Positions 11,631 to 23,329 of a DNA stretch of 64,000 nt are shown here, piece after piece; position 1 is the stretch's first letter, and the number at the start of each line of letters is the position of its first letter. Source of the DNA: Mya arenaria (lineage: Eukaryota; Mollusca; Bivalvia; Myida; Myidae); contig NC_069132.1 in assembly GCF_026914265.1 (NCBI RefSeq), positions 37,689,152 to 37,753,151 on the forward strand, read 5' to 3'. A model generated the notes under the pieces. That model had not been told where the DNA came from and ran no database searches. It saw only the letters and a list, made by a program, of their open reading frames with translations. Made by a program: the position numbers and the translations under genes.

Positions 11631-13811
11631 CTAGTATGGCCGTTGCTGGTTAGTGCCTTTAGGGTGTTTTACTGCCGATGGTCTTCCTGTATAAAAGTGC
11701 CACTGTTGGTTTGTATCTGCATGCTGTCGTTGCCATTGCTGCTTTGTATCTACAGGTTGTTGTTGCCATTGGTGGTTAACGTCTTCAGGTTGTGGCTGCC
11801 AATTTTGCTGGTGCGTGCCTGCTGATTGCTCCGGCTGTAGCCACTGGGTCATAGCAGGGGCAGGGTGTCCGGCGGGGGCTGCGAGTGGGTACTGATTCGG
11901 ATACAGAGGCGGGTTTTGAACTGTAATAATTATTAAATTAGTTGAGTGTCATGGGTGTTCACAAATACGTGCGCTATTTAATTGCGTAGGCTGTATTCTA
12001 TAGGTATTATCTGGCTTACTTAACTGGAAATAATTTGCATTGATATTATTACAGAATAGCATTTATCCGCAATTTTGGTCTAAATTGAGACATTCAGCTA
12101 GGAAGTACTTAAATAATTAAGTTGATAATAGCGCTACAAAATGTAAGATTTAAAGCGTCCTTCTCAATTATATCGTGATTATCTTGTTTTGTTCATAAAC
12201 CACTTATCTTGTTTTCAAGTATTATTGGCTCATTTAATCCTTTGATTTTTTCTCAAACTTTGAATACAATTTACATAAATACTGTTAAAACCAAATAGCA
12301 GGTTGTTCGCTAAAATTAAGTAAATATGACTGTTATAAATTTCTCAACCTTTACATTACAGCTGTTAATTTCCATGTGTGAGTCTTACCTACTACATGCT
12401 GAGTTCGGTTGTTCCCGATCACTTGTCCTTGGCGCCCACGTGACTTGCGCACACAACATACGATGGTAACAATAATACCAAAGATGATGACCGCAACTAT
12501 CACACCCACGACTGCTCTGAAGGCTGTCGATCTTGTCAAACTAGATGTATAGTGTATCTTATTATTTAAAACATATAACGCAGCTTTAAGGTATTAGCCG
12601 CGTAATACACACTTTTTTAAAAGCTTTAACCGACAATATAGTTATAATCACGGTACACTATGGGACTTTTATCCAAATTTTAAAGAGTTTTTACCGTGAA
12701 TTAAAAAAAGTTATTTATGTTTCATTACACCCACCCCCAAACTCCAAGGGCTACAAAGAGCGACAAGTAAATATTTTGCCTATATTTGATTTTTTTCACA
12801 TTATCAGAGATTATGAAATAAACACAACAGTTTCTGGTAAAATAAACTTCAGTTAACAGAAAACTAAAGTTCAAACGAACACATTATTGATACACATGGA
12901 AAAAAATCATTTTGATTGATCTTATGATTCTTCGGAAAAGGGCAGTTTTTCGATGTTTGAAAATATATAGCAGTTTTATAAAATTCATAAAAAATAGTTA
13001 ACTATAAGGCAAGCTGCTGAAATCATTTTAGATATTATCTATGATGTCTATTGAACAATTTAAAAGACAATTTATGATAGTTTACCGTCCAGTTTTGAAG
13101 AAAATATACATAATGTCATGTTACCATACATTTTTATAGCTAATAAAATGCTTAAAAATCAACCTTTTTCTTGAAAATATTTATAAAGCTTAATTGGACT
13201 TATTCATAAAATGTACTCTTTCAAATAAATGAATTTTACTTATGATACTAACTCAGAATACAGAGTTTAAAACAAATGAGTGTACTTTTAAACTAAAATA
13301 TGTGAAGAAACAAGAACACTAAGTGGGCTCGCCCCTCCAAAAATATCAGAGTGAAAGTTCTCAACTAATGTTGTTGTTTTTTAATATTATAACATGTAAA
13401 CAATCTCTGTGGGTAATTTGATGTCTATCTGTTTTATTTTGTCATTGGTATTCTAACAATTAGTTTTTTTCACAATAATTCTTCACTCTTGAAAGTTGAA
13501 GTTTGCTCTGTTCCCATGCTTTGAACTTGTAGTGTGTGCACAGATGATAACTACTCAATGCTGAGTCAATGCTGATTTGGTTTTCATGCACCTTCAGGTT
13601 CTTTACCCATCAAGAATGTTTAGTGCTGTAAAGGAAAAAAGTTGTACTTGAAAGCCTTTCTAACTAATAAGTATAGATAATTATACTGCCATACACATAC
13701 AAAATAAAATATAAACAGTTTAATATTTCTCGACATTATTTTGAAAAAACAACAACAAGCTGATACATACATGTATATATATAAAGAAAATCATTAAATT
13801 TATCAATAAAA

Positions 13812-13863
<52 letters not shown>

Positions 13864-15727
13864 CCACCACCACCACTTGACCACCACCACCACTTGACCA
13901 CCATCACCACCACCACCACCACTTGATTATTGAATACAGTGTGTTTATAAAAACAAAAACAAAAGTCAAATATGTTTATATGAAATACTCACATTATCTC
14001 GATCAGATGCGACTGCCTTGTGGATGGACATGGCTGTCAAATCCGCTCTCAAGGATCCAACATAGTATTTAATGCAGGCTGGAATTCTTCATACCCTAGT
14101 GTTGTTGACTAAGTAATAGTCAGTCATTTTCCTGCCTGAAAGAAATTAGACTTCTGATTATCAACTAGCAGAAACTACCACCGTAAAATACAAATGAACA
14201 AGTATTATACATTCTGCACTAATATCTGTTTTAGCCAAGAGTAAGGGTTTGTAGGCACAAATGTGTAGTTGTTGTGCATATGGTTGATAATGATTCACAA
14301 CAGTATGGGGTTTTAACGAGACCTACACCAAGTCAATGAATGTCAATAGTGTCCTAGCAGATGCGGCTTCAAGCCCCAAACCATATACAACTTTTTTTCA
14401 CAGGTTAATTTTGAAAATATGCATTTTGTAAACAAATAACGGGCATGTACATGTATTATGGTATGTTAGAAATAGGTCACGTGCCAAAACACATCATTTT
14501 TAAACAAAATTTTAAGTCTAATATTTTTCTAAGATAAAACAATCAATTTAAAGATTACATACTCATATCATATCTTAAACATAAGTTATGTACATAAGTA
14601 CATATAAAAATATGTAACATGTACATAAGTACATGTAAAATATGAACATGCTGTCTAAACATTTAGCTAGTCAAAATGATTTAAGAATTCCAAAGATAAA
14701 TTAAAAAACCCAAACGTTTTTGAACACATCAACGTACAAAACTGCTCAAGGATACTTACATTCAGAGCCCTTTGATACGAATATCTGAATATCCCAGTTC
14801 CATGCCGATTGTTGACAGTTCGTTTTTCGAGAGAAAATCTTCTCTTACGCGTATATTTCACTTATAATCAATGTTTTACTGTAATGACTGAAATTGTTAG
14901 ATGTATCGTAATCAACTGTCAGCGTGTACTTTTAATGTTTATTTATTTTAAACGTATATTCATGAGAAAAACATCACAATGTTTCCAAATCCTACGATGT
15001 AGAAATTCCATTATTGACCTATGAATAGCCGGGAAATACCTTCTGTTTCTAAAAATAGCAACATCCGGTACAGGCCGAATACGCCCGATGTTCGTCGCGA
15101 TCTGTTACGGCGAGTGGTGATATATGTCGATGTTACCCGATGTTTCCCGAGTTGTATTACATGGCTAATACCTTAACTACAATGAAAACTACGGGGACAG
15201 CAGCAGTAGACCCGAAACAAGTATAAACATTATTTAGAGGCCCATGGTAAGGTCTCAAACGAACCTGAACGAGATACACATATGCTCAAATAAGCTCATT
15301 TGCCTTGCACAAAATAACCTCACACCATTACAAAATTAAAATATAAGCTTTTTTGTAGTCATGGACAAGTCAAGTAGCAAAAGGTATTCCGTTATCTTGT
15401 AAATATGGTGTTTGTTAGAGCAATCGTGCATTCACCGACACCAAATGGCAATGGCGAAGACACAAAAGTTCGGAGGCGAAAGAGCGTGGAGACGAAGAAG
15501 CGAAGACAAGAAAGCGATGACGCTCAAGTACGACATACAAAGGCTGAGGAACAAAAGAAACTTGCTCTTTCATCTCGTCGCTTTTTTGTCTTCGTGTTTC
15601 TGAGCGTAAAGTTGAAGACACGTTGGCTGTAACGGAACACCGTATGATTATTAAATTGTTAGGTTACAACTTATAAAAGCGGTAGATTTAGCCCTTTTAA
15701 AAAATCAAAGAAAAAAGGTCTCGTTTA

Positions 15728-15762
<35 letters not shown>

Positions 15763-18700
15763 TTTTTTTGGGGGGGGTGGGGTGGTGGGTGCGGGTGTGA
15801 TACAGATTGACTAATTTTGATATTTTACGGTTCTCATAAAAAACATACTATTGGTACTGTTGGGATAGGTCCTGAATTATTAAATGTTTTTACAGCTTGT
15901 CGAAGTGATACGTGCAAGGCGCAGGAAACCACATTCAGTTAAGACCTTCGATAAACCATACCGGGTCACCTACGTACCCCTGTAAAATATATAAAAAAGG
16001 TTCACATATAGACCGCTAGTATTTACGTACTCAGTGTTTTTAGGACCAACCAAACAGCTTACGTGTATTCACAGCATTCATAATTACAGCATCCGTAGTC
16101 GCAATATTTCGAACCATATGTACGAGTTCCAGTGTTACAGAATTCACCAGCATCGGCTCCTGTTTAAAATATTACAGAGTAGTTTAGTTCAGATGATGAC
16201 AGAATACCATTCATGGTCGTGGCAATTATATCCGTGATAAATAGAAAGCACAAAATAATTGACTTAATAAATTTGATACTAAATTTGTTGGCGCTATACA
16301 TGTTTAATTATACCAACTATTGTGGTTAATATGTACACCATCAACCATTCTAGGATTTGACAAGTTGTCAATAAATACCGTCGTCGGCAGCCACGGTGAA
16401 TTCATCATTACACCTCATACTACATACCATGGAAAATTGAATGATAAAATATTGTTTATATGAATATGCATGAGGTAAGGGAGATAACTCTTCTTCTAAT
16501 GAAATCGCAAGTGAAGTTACAAGTGAATACTTTTCAATAACCCTATACTGTCAAATGTCTCCGCATATGAGTGGAGAGTATTTTTTTATTTTAAACGAAA
16601 GACATGAGTGTGTGTGATTTCCGGAGACGTTTTCTTGCGGAACCAATGAAACTGTCTCATTTATTATCATTCATGATTACAATATTGTCCGAGCCAAATC
16701 GTCCAAAGTTCACACCTAAGCATAGCACAGTTATGAATCGATGGTATCCGACCAATACAAATGCTTGCGCTTTATTTTTTGGTAATATATTAATGAAGTC
16801 TTTAAATGGGAAAAATATTGGTTGATGCATTTTTGTTCATTCAGTCCATGTTTCACTTGTTTTTACTTGTTAATGTTTATTTTTTTAAACGCAGAGGGTT
16901 ATTTACAAGCAAGATTGCTATACAGGCATGCAATATATTGTAAACGATGGTTAAATCTTCACGCATATTGTATTGTATTAGTTGGAAATGAATGTTGCTA
17001 CACTCTAAGCTTATTAACTGTTAATTTATGTGAGGTTGTGTGATGTATTGTGGTTGTATGTGATGTTAGGTTACTTTATGTGAAAAAATATTCACGGATT
17101 GTTTGTGTTATGCTGAGGTATAGCTTAGGGTAATGGCAAATATAACTTGCACACAGTTTAAAACATAACCGTCTTCTTGATTTATAAAAACAAATACGCT
17201 GCAAAACATATTCAATGAAGAGAGCGAAATCGAAATTTTGTGACGGCAATATAAATTTGTACCCATTTGACTGAACCATGATTCTATGATTTAATATCCC
17301 AAAGTTTACTCCCTTGATATTAATGATGTTTTATTAAAACAAAACAACAGCACCATACTGGTGCTTATCTATATGAGGAATCAAGGCACAGGTCCTGCAC
17401 ACGTTACAATGTCCCGCATATAGCTCACTTCTATTGATATACGTGGAATGAGCTTTATGCGGTTCGACAACGCCATGGTAACAATTTATATCATGTAATA
17501 ATAAACCCACATATATTCAAGCCATTCAATACATCTGCGGAATCTTGAATCACAGCATCCCATGCCTTTTTTCAATATAGTGCTTACAATTCAAGTTAAA
17601 CTATATCTTAGGTTATAACTGATATTTGGAGCCAATAACTATCACGCTTAAAGATGCACTCTTACTCCCTAATAAGATTTACCACAATTAATACAAATGT
17701 TTTAATCTACCAAAAAGGATGAATAAATGTCGAAAACAATGATTTTTATGAAGGATAACGTGTTTAATTTGAAAGAAATGACCATAAAACACGGCACTTC
17801 TACATTTATTTATGAGACTATAGTACAGTAAATCTTTTAGCATTTACCAAACATTTAATATTTTTGCGCTTTCAGCTATTGAATACAAGGTTACAATCTA
17901 GTTATCAGTAATTAATATTTTCCATAAGTGCATTATTTCGTAAGTGGTTAAAGGTTTATCAGTCAAAATTGATGCTTGTTATACATGTGTATGTACTGAT
18001 TTTGAATAAGAGTGTCACTTTAATCGTTAAGATTTTTGTAGTCTTACATTGTTAAAATGACATAATTTGGTTCAGATGTTACGATCAAAGTCATGTAGAA
18101 CATAATGGGTAAAACATTAAGACTAAGAAGGGCTCGCGCGTCTTGTTCACCCTTCTCAATAATAATAAGCTTTTACCTCCATGTAGTCTATCACATTACG
18201 GAGCCCTGCCTTCGGTTTCTACCAGAATTAGATTGAGAGTTAAGTTTCTTAATACACTGCGACAAACCTTTTCACAATGCGGCCGTCTGACGGAGCACTT
18301 TCAAAACATTTTTTTGGAAACAGATTTGTCGAAGTGTTTAATGAAACTAATCACCTTATCAAACTCCGGTAATAAAACGAAGGCGGGGCTCTTTAAGCTG
18401 CATAGACTGCCCTTTGATTTATTTAAAAGGGTGTAGTAAAAGAAAAGTTATCCTTGATTTAAGTCTTCATTTTAAGCAAAATATTTCCTTCCAACGTAGC
18501 ATATATGACGCACTGTATCACGTGGTATACACACACTGTACTAGTCCAAATGGGCTAGATATCATGTTAAGTTAATATTAAAATTAAGTGTTAAAAAGTG
18601 TATGAAAATGATTAAGCGTCGATTTGCAGATTAAATTCGTGGATTTTACGATTTTTTTTAAATTTTTGATGAAGAAAAATCAGTTATTATAAAACAATGC

Positions 18701-18803
18701 TAATTATATAGTTTTTAGCATTGAAAAATTGTTGAAAAAATAGCTTCTTACCATGAAAACATATAACAGCAACCAATGTCGAAAAAAATAATACTCCCAT
18801 CAT
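11631..18803 (-). CDS. Gene B: CYYR/Shisa-like single-pass membrane protein, 196 aa
   Basis: Exons 18752-18803, 16063-16159, 12389-12540 and 11631-11920 (52+97+152+290 nt), intron phases 1, 2, 1 as in gene A. The signal peptide opens MMGVLFFSTLVAV. The ectodomain, to about residue 50, keeps six cysteines with two CC pairs. The membrane helix (about 59-79) and the CCVRKSRGRQGQV stretch are nearly identical to gene A. The tail has PPLY at 104-107 and more ten-residue QQW-type repeats than A. Its last part, about 20 residues, reads through sequence homologous to gene A's 3' UTR before reaching a second copy of the stop region. Introns carry several insertions but all splice sites are intact, so I take it as functional. 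Confidence 0.85.
12590..15173. mobile_element. 2.6-kb TTAA-flanked TIR element in intron 2 of gene B
   Basis: TTAA at 12586-12589 and 15174-15177 brackets inverted ends: GGTATTAGCC..GTAATACA on the left and TGTATTAC.TGGCTAATACC on the right. Gene A's intron 2 lacks the whole segment: its flank near 5720-5765 aligns to both sides, although the exact target bases have diverged. The interior holds a CAT/CAC microsatellite (13813-13925) and no transposase-length ORF, so it is non-autonomous or decayed. TTAA targets fit piggyBac-, Kolobok- or Sola-type enzymes; the terminal GG does not fit typical piggyBac. Confidence 0.8.
13813..13925. repeat. CAT/CAC trinucleotide microsatellite
   Basis: About 15 CAT units pass into CAC units, with CACTTGAC interruptions occurring three times. 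It lies inside the TIR element at 12590-15173. Confidence 0.95.
15715..15790. repeat. Low-complexity T-rich then G-rich tract
   Basis: TTTA repeats run into a T run, then a G-rich tract. It lies in intron 2 of gene B, in a block whose gene A counterpart has only a short G run near 6218-6228. Confidence 0.8.
17648..18023. mobile_element. TTAA-bounded MITE, copy 2 (intron 1 of gene B)
   Basis: TTAA at 17648-17651 and 18020-18023 with the same inverted ends as copy 1 (AGATGCACTCTTACTC on the left; GAATAAGAGTGTCACT on the right) and alignable interior (GATGAATAAATGTCGAAAAC). No ORF. Confidence 0.85.
18190..18540. mobile_element. Truncated copy of the long-TIR MITE found at 30901-31320
   Basis: Shares blocks with 31010-31350: TTGATTGAGAGTT.AGTTTCTTAA, ACTCCGGTAATAAAACG, GCGGGGCTCTTTAAG and a TTCC.ACGTAGCATATATGA end. 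The left inverted repeat present at 30901-31015 is missing here, so this looks like a half element in intron 1 of gene B. Confidence 0.6.
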
Positions 18804-18866
18804 GTTTGTTTCAATACAGAAATTTCAAATTGCGTTAACGGGTGAGAAAATACTTTGAGCAGTCTG

Positions 18867-18874
18867 TATATAAC
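18867..18874 (-). promoter_or_regulatory. Probable TATA box of gene B
   Basis: Minus-strand GTTATATA, 64 bp upstream of the start codon, conserved with 9291-9298 before gene A. Confidence 0.5.
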
Positions 18875-19621
18875 ATTATCCGTTTGATTACATAATCAAT
18901 AATATACTTACATGTGATTGAATTAAATTCAAAAGAGCGACCAATTTGTAAAGTATTTTTACACACCGTCTGGACTCAGACAAAACATGGAATGATTCGT
19001 GTCAGTGACTTGTTGAGACTGTAAGTTTTCAAAAACAATGAAAATGATAGAAAAGAACAAGTGTAACGTTATCTTACAATTTCTTTTCTTTAACATGCAA
19101 GTGTATTGTGCTTTCAGAGACCCTTAATTTCAATTTGATACACATGTTACTAAATATAGTAACATTTTACTATAGAAATTTGTTTCCTTAAAGATGATTA
19201 TCGTTTCCACCCGTGAGATTTAATCGGCAAATGAGGGAGATTAAGGCATAATTGCCCGTGGAAGAGGAGCACGTGCACAATCACGTCATTTTCACGAGAA
19301 TAAAAATGGCCGACGCATACCTTGTAGGCAAACGTTTGAACAAGAAAAGCTTTAAACGGATTAAAACGGAACTATCGATGCAAGAAAGGTGACATTAATT
19401 TTACCATTAATGACATCTTCCGTGCTTTTTGTAACGAGTACTACCAAGAACTGTACCGTTTACATTCAGTGAAGGACATAAAGCAGTGAGAAAAGGAAAA
19501 TATTTGATGAAAAGTTTTTGTTTTACTTTATTCGCTGAGAAATGATAAATATTCCAGTGAAATGGCTTGGGTCATTAAAGCCGAAATCCATATGAAACTG
19601 CTCATAGGCTTGATCGACTCT

Positions 19622-19876
19622 AGCTAGTTTAAACATGATATATTTTACAACGATTGTGCAGAAAGCTATGATAGCTTATACTTTGTCACTCTCGTTGGCA
19701 CGATGTTGCCTGAGAGTGTGGTCTTGTGATTGTTGGGAAGCCAGGGTACCCGGAGAAAACCCACTTATCCGGCTTGGTGACCCCTAATCAAACTCACATG
19801 CGCCCAGGCCGGGAATCGAACCCGGGTCGCCTTGGTGAGAAGCAAGCGCGCTAAACACTGCGCTAACCGAACAACC
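19622..19876 (-). mobile_element. tRNA-derived SINE, copy 1
   Basis: The minus strand begins GGTTGTTCGGTTAGCGCAG (A-box-like) and carries GGTTCGATTCCC (B box, about 19812-19822). It then continues into a non-tRNA body with CTCCGGGTACCC, AAGACCACACTCTC and a tail near TTTAAAC. A second copy lies at 38430-38654. The body beyond the tRNA head makes it a SINE rather than a tRNA gene. It lies within the extra DNA of unit B. Confidence 0.8.
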
Positions 19877-20945
19877 TTTTAGCTGTTCTCGCCTATTGAA
19901 ATGTACATCAAAATCAGCAGATGTAAAGACAGGAATAATTTGAAAAAAGGAAATATTGCGGTCTTTATTCTGAAAACACTTATGTAAAGGTTTGCTATTT
20001 TGTTTTCCAGTCACTCGTTATTTTTCACAGCTAATGCTATTTAAAACCAATTTTTTATGTCTCATTTGTTAAACTGTCAGACTTCATGCTTAACAAATCC
20101 TTCATTATTCCACAAAGTAATGTTGAAAACCAGTTCAAATCATTGACAAATGACAAAACATATGTATAATACAGGATAATACATGGTTGGCCATGGCTTT
20201 TGGTTGATAATTGCCCAAGTGGGAAGAATAATTGCCCGAGTGCTTCTGCCTATAAGTTAACACTGTTATAACCACTTACAATTAGCTCAGATTAGATAGT
20301 TCGTTCCTAAAATGTTTCTCAAACATGTTTAAAGAAGCTAAAAGTAATTATCTGGTTTTTAAAAAGGAAGCATTAAGAACAAATTTAAAGGACTTCATAA
20401 AATAAAAGGGTTGAAATGTTTATGCTTTTCAGTGGTCTATGTAAGTGTTTATATTATAGAGTTTTAGTGATTAGATTGTGATATGTTTGTGATTAAGTTT
20501 CGTAGAAGGTTACACTTTTAATGATATATTATGAAAGATGGTTTATGATTTATTCATCATATGTTAGTTTCTTTATAATTTCATAACAATTGGTTCATGA
20601 AATGTCAACACTTTGATTAAAATGCCTTTTTTCACAAGTAATTATTTGTATTTAAACCCTCTTATTCAGTCACCCCTCCAATAAAGGTAGGTTACCTGCT
20701 TGCGTTTTGTCACCTTGCTATCCACAATGCACATTTTCTCATTCACATCGAATGTAAAGTAAAAAGCTCCTATCCAGCATCACTTAGTTTATTTACCTGA
20801 TTGTCTGTCTTGATTTCACACAAGTGCGTTTAAAAATCAATGAGTAGTCTTATCTAAGATATGAATAATCGCAATATCTTGCTTAATACTGTGCGGCATG
20901 ATCTTGTGCATGTGAACCTGCGTTTTTACATTACGCAGTAAGACT

Positions 20946-23180
20946 AGAGTTGTGTCCCTTGCCATATCGAACACGTGCAATTATTGAGTCAGATCATTGT
21001 GTTGTGCGTTGAAAATGCTCCAAAAGGTTTTCGTTGTGATGCCAGTAAAAGGAATTGAATGAAGGTAAACATTGGGTATGGTCGGTTATGTTTACTTGTC
21101 AGTCATGTAATTAAGTAAAAATAAAAAAAAATATAATCGGGGAATGTAGTTCCATATCGCTGACTCTATGTTGTGTTAAGAGTAAAAGTTCTGAACAAAA
21201 TTGAAAATCCGGTCGTCTAAAACTATCAAAACTTTGCAAGAGCTTACTATTGACAAAGTTCAAATCTGGTATTTTCATGGAATTGGTATTGTTTCGTAGG
21301 TTGTTTGTGGAGGTTTGTGTTGTTGGTCCGTGTTCCTGGTTTTTGAATGTTTGTTTTTCTGTTATATGTCACTGGTATTGACCCTGTTCCATTGGACGGG
21401 GTTTATGGTTAACTTATCGACTACGGGATTTGTTTCTATAATTTTATTTTTGTTCTTGTTGGCGTCGTTGTTTGCGGGTGCAAAAACTCCAGCCTCAAAC
21501 TCGAAAACCTGTTAATAATTCAAGCCAAACTTGGTACACGTATTGCTGGACACATAACGTACATTTCCATTGGCTAGGCCCATATCTCTGGCCTTGATAA
21601 TTGCCAAATTATTACTCATGTTTGACTAAAATTCAACAACAAACGAGTGTTGGCATTTTTTTCCGCGGCGCTCTTGTTTAATCATGGTGAAATATTACTG
21701 AGTACGGAAAGTAAAAGTTTTCATTTGGCCGAATGAATGAGAAAAGACAATTTACACTTTTTATATATATAGTATTTACACGAATATTTAATATACAATA
21801 TCTAAGATGAAAACACAAAGATAAAGGTTGTGCCGTGTCATGCAAACTAACGATGCTTTATATAATCTGAACTTTATAACAATTTATTAGTTTGTTTCAA
21901 ATGTATATAAATATAAAAAATGTTAAAAATACAAAACAACTGCCATATCATATAAACACATGTATAATAAAAATACAAAACAACTGTCATATCATATAAA
22001 CACATGTATACATAAGCTGTGTCCGTCCGTTTATCATAAATGGGATTCTAAAAATCCATCAAATGTGAATGTGTCAATAATATTAAGCTTATACAATTTG
22101 AAACCCCTACTAGCTCCAACTCACTGGGAGAGTCAGAAAACCTTCTCACCGATTTGAGAAGATTAGGATAAAAAGGACGGATGTTGCCATTTCTTCGTTG
22201 TCGAGTCGTCATTAAGACGCTAGGGTTCTTCTCCAGATGAGACTGTGTATTTCACTGTAATAAACAAAAATCATCATAAAAAACACACGCGTTATCCTGT
22301 ACAGTTCTCCAACGTATGGAATGAAATAAGTTATAAATTACTTAAATTTTAAAAGGCAATGGTTGGATAACTAGTTTGAGTGCATCACACGTTATTCGTT
22401 ATAAGTCTTTGTATTTTACTAGTTTTATATGTATCTCAACACATGTTTGTAAATAAACACAGGGAGTCTTCTCGTCAATCAGTTGAATAATGCACACGAA
22501 TCCCATTTTACAGCAAAGTTTTGCACGGAAACCAAACAACGGCATTCAACAGACATGTTTACACTTCAAAGAATTGTCAACAGCGTAGTAAGAAGCATAT
22601 TTGGTCATTTGAAGAGAAACCAATGCAAAATGTACATGTATGGAGGCATGGCGTTAGTATGAGCCCGCCTCTTCAGAAGGTAGTTAGTTCCACGTGAACC
22701 ATACGAATACACACCCTATCGCTGATGACAGCAGTCCTTTTTTGGACATAAGAACTCGATTGACATGATATTGATGTGACAATTGTTTTGAAATGCATTC
22801 GGTGTATTGGGGCGAAGTTAAGGTCACGATCGTTCAATGCTGGAATGGCATGTTAAGTTTATTTGCAAACAATAATATTCTCATTTTAAAATGAAAAAAG
22901 CAAAGCAAAGCAGAGTGTTAGCCTTGGAAACACGAACGAACAAAAACGTTTATACCAAACCGTTATTACTTCTTACACGCATACCTATTTGATATTCTAT
23001 AGATATAAAGGATAGTTGGATATTTCAGTGTAAGATATGAAGATATTTCACCAAGTAAAAAACACCAACAGTTTTATTTCAAGGGTAATGAAGGTTAACA
23101 TAATGTCCAAATACTGTTTTAATTTCATTGATAAAAAATACCTCCTTTACAAAATATTGATGTAAATATAATATACTCTC
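20946..23180. other. Intergenic between genes B and C
   Basis: Holds a dispersed-repeat copy at about 21296-21450 (related to 425-540 and 48735-48850) and a 44-bp direct duplication at about 21925-22010 (AAATACAAAACAACTG and ATATAAACACATGTATA occur twice). A minus-strand acceptor-like site, TTTATTACAG, ends at 22255; it could begin a short last exon of gene C, but I cannot confirm it. No independent gene seen. Confidence 0.45.
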
Positions 23181-23329
23181 TAAACAGCTCCTAGATATTA
23201 ACCTAAAATATCACAATTACATCTCATGGACATTTACCAAAAAAAAAACTCTACTCTAAGCTTACAGATGTTCACCTCAATGTATATGCTTACCTCATAT
23301 TTCCCCTTAGAAGTTCATATATGTAAAAC

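Larger units (their letters stand above)
10317..20945. repeat. Segmental duplication, unit B
   Basis: Head-to-tail paralogue of 3119-10316. It carries the minisatellite, the 3' flank, gene B, its promoter and the upstream block to about 20945. Relative to unit A it has extra DNA at 12590-15173 (TIR element), 17648-18023 (MITE, with no clear empty site in A) and about 19125-20250 (including a SINE). Confidence 0.8.

Noticed and set aside
19795..19876. tRNA gene on the minus strand
   Set aside because: A and B boxes are present, but the tRNA-like head runs into a shared non-tRNA body also found at 38430-38654, so it is a SINE.
22600..22720. Possible PPxY-containing last exon of gene C (AMPPYMY on the minus strand)
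   Set aside because: No acceptor in the right phase was found, and the resulting tail does not resemble those of genes A, B and D.
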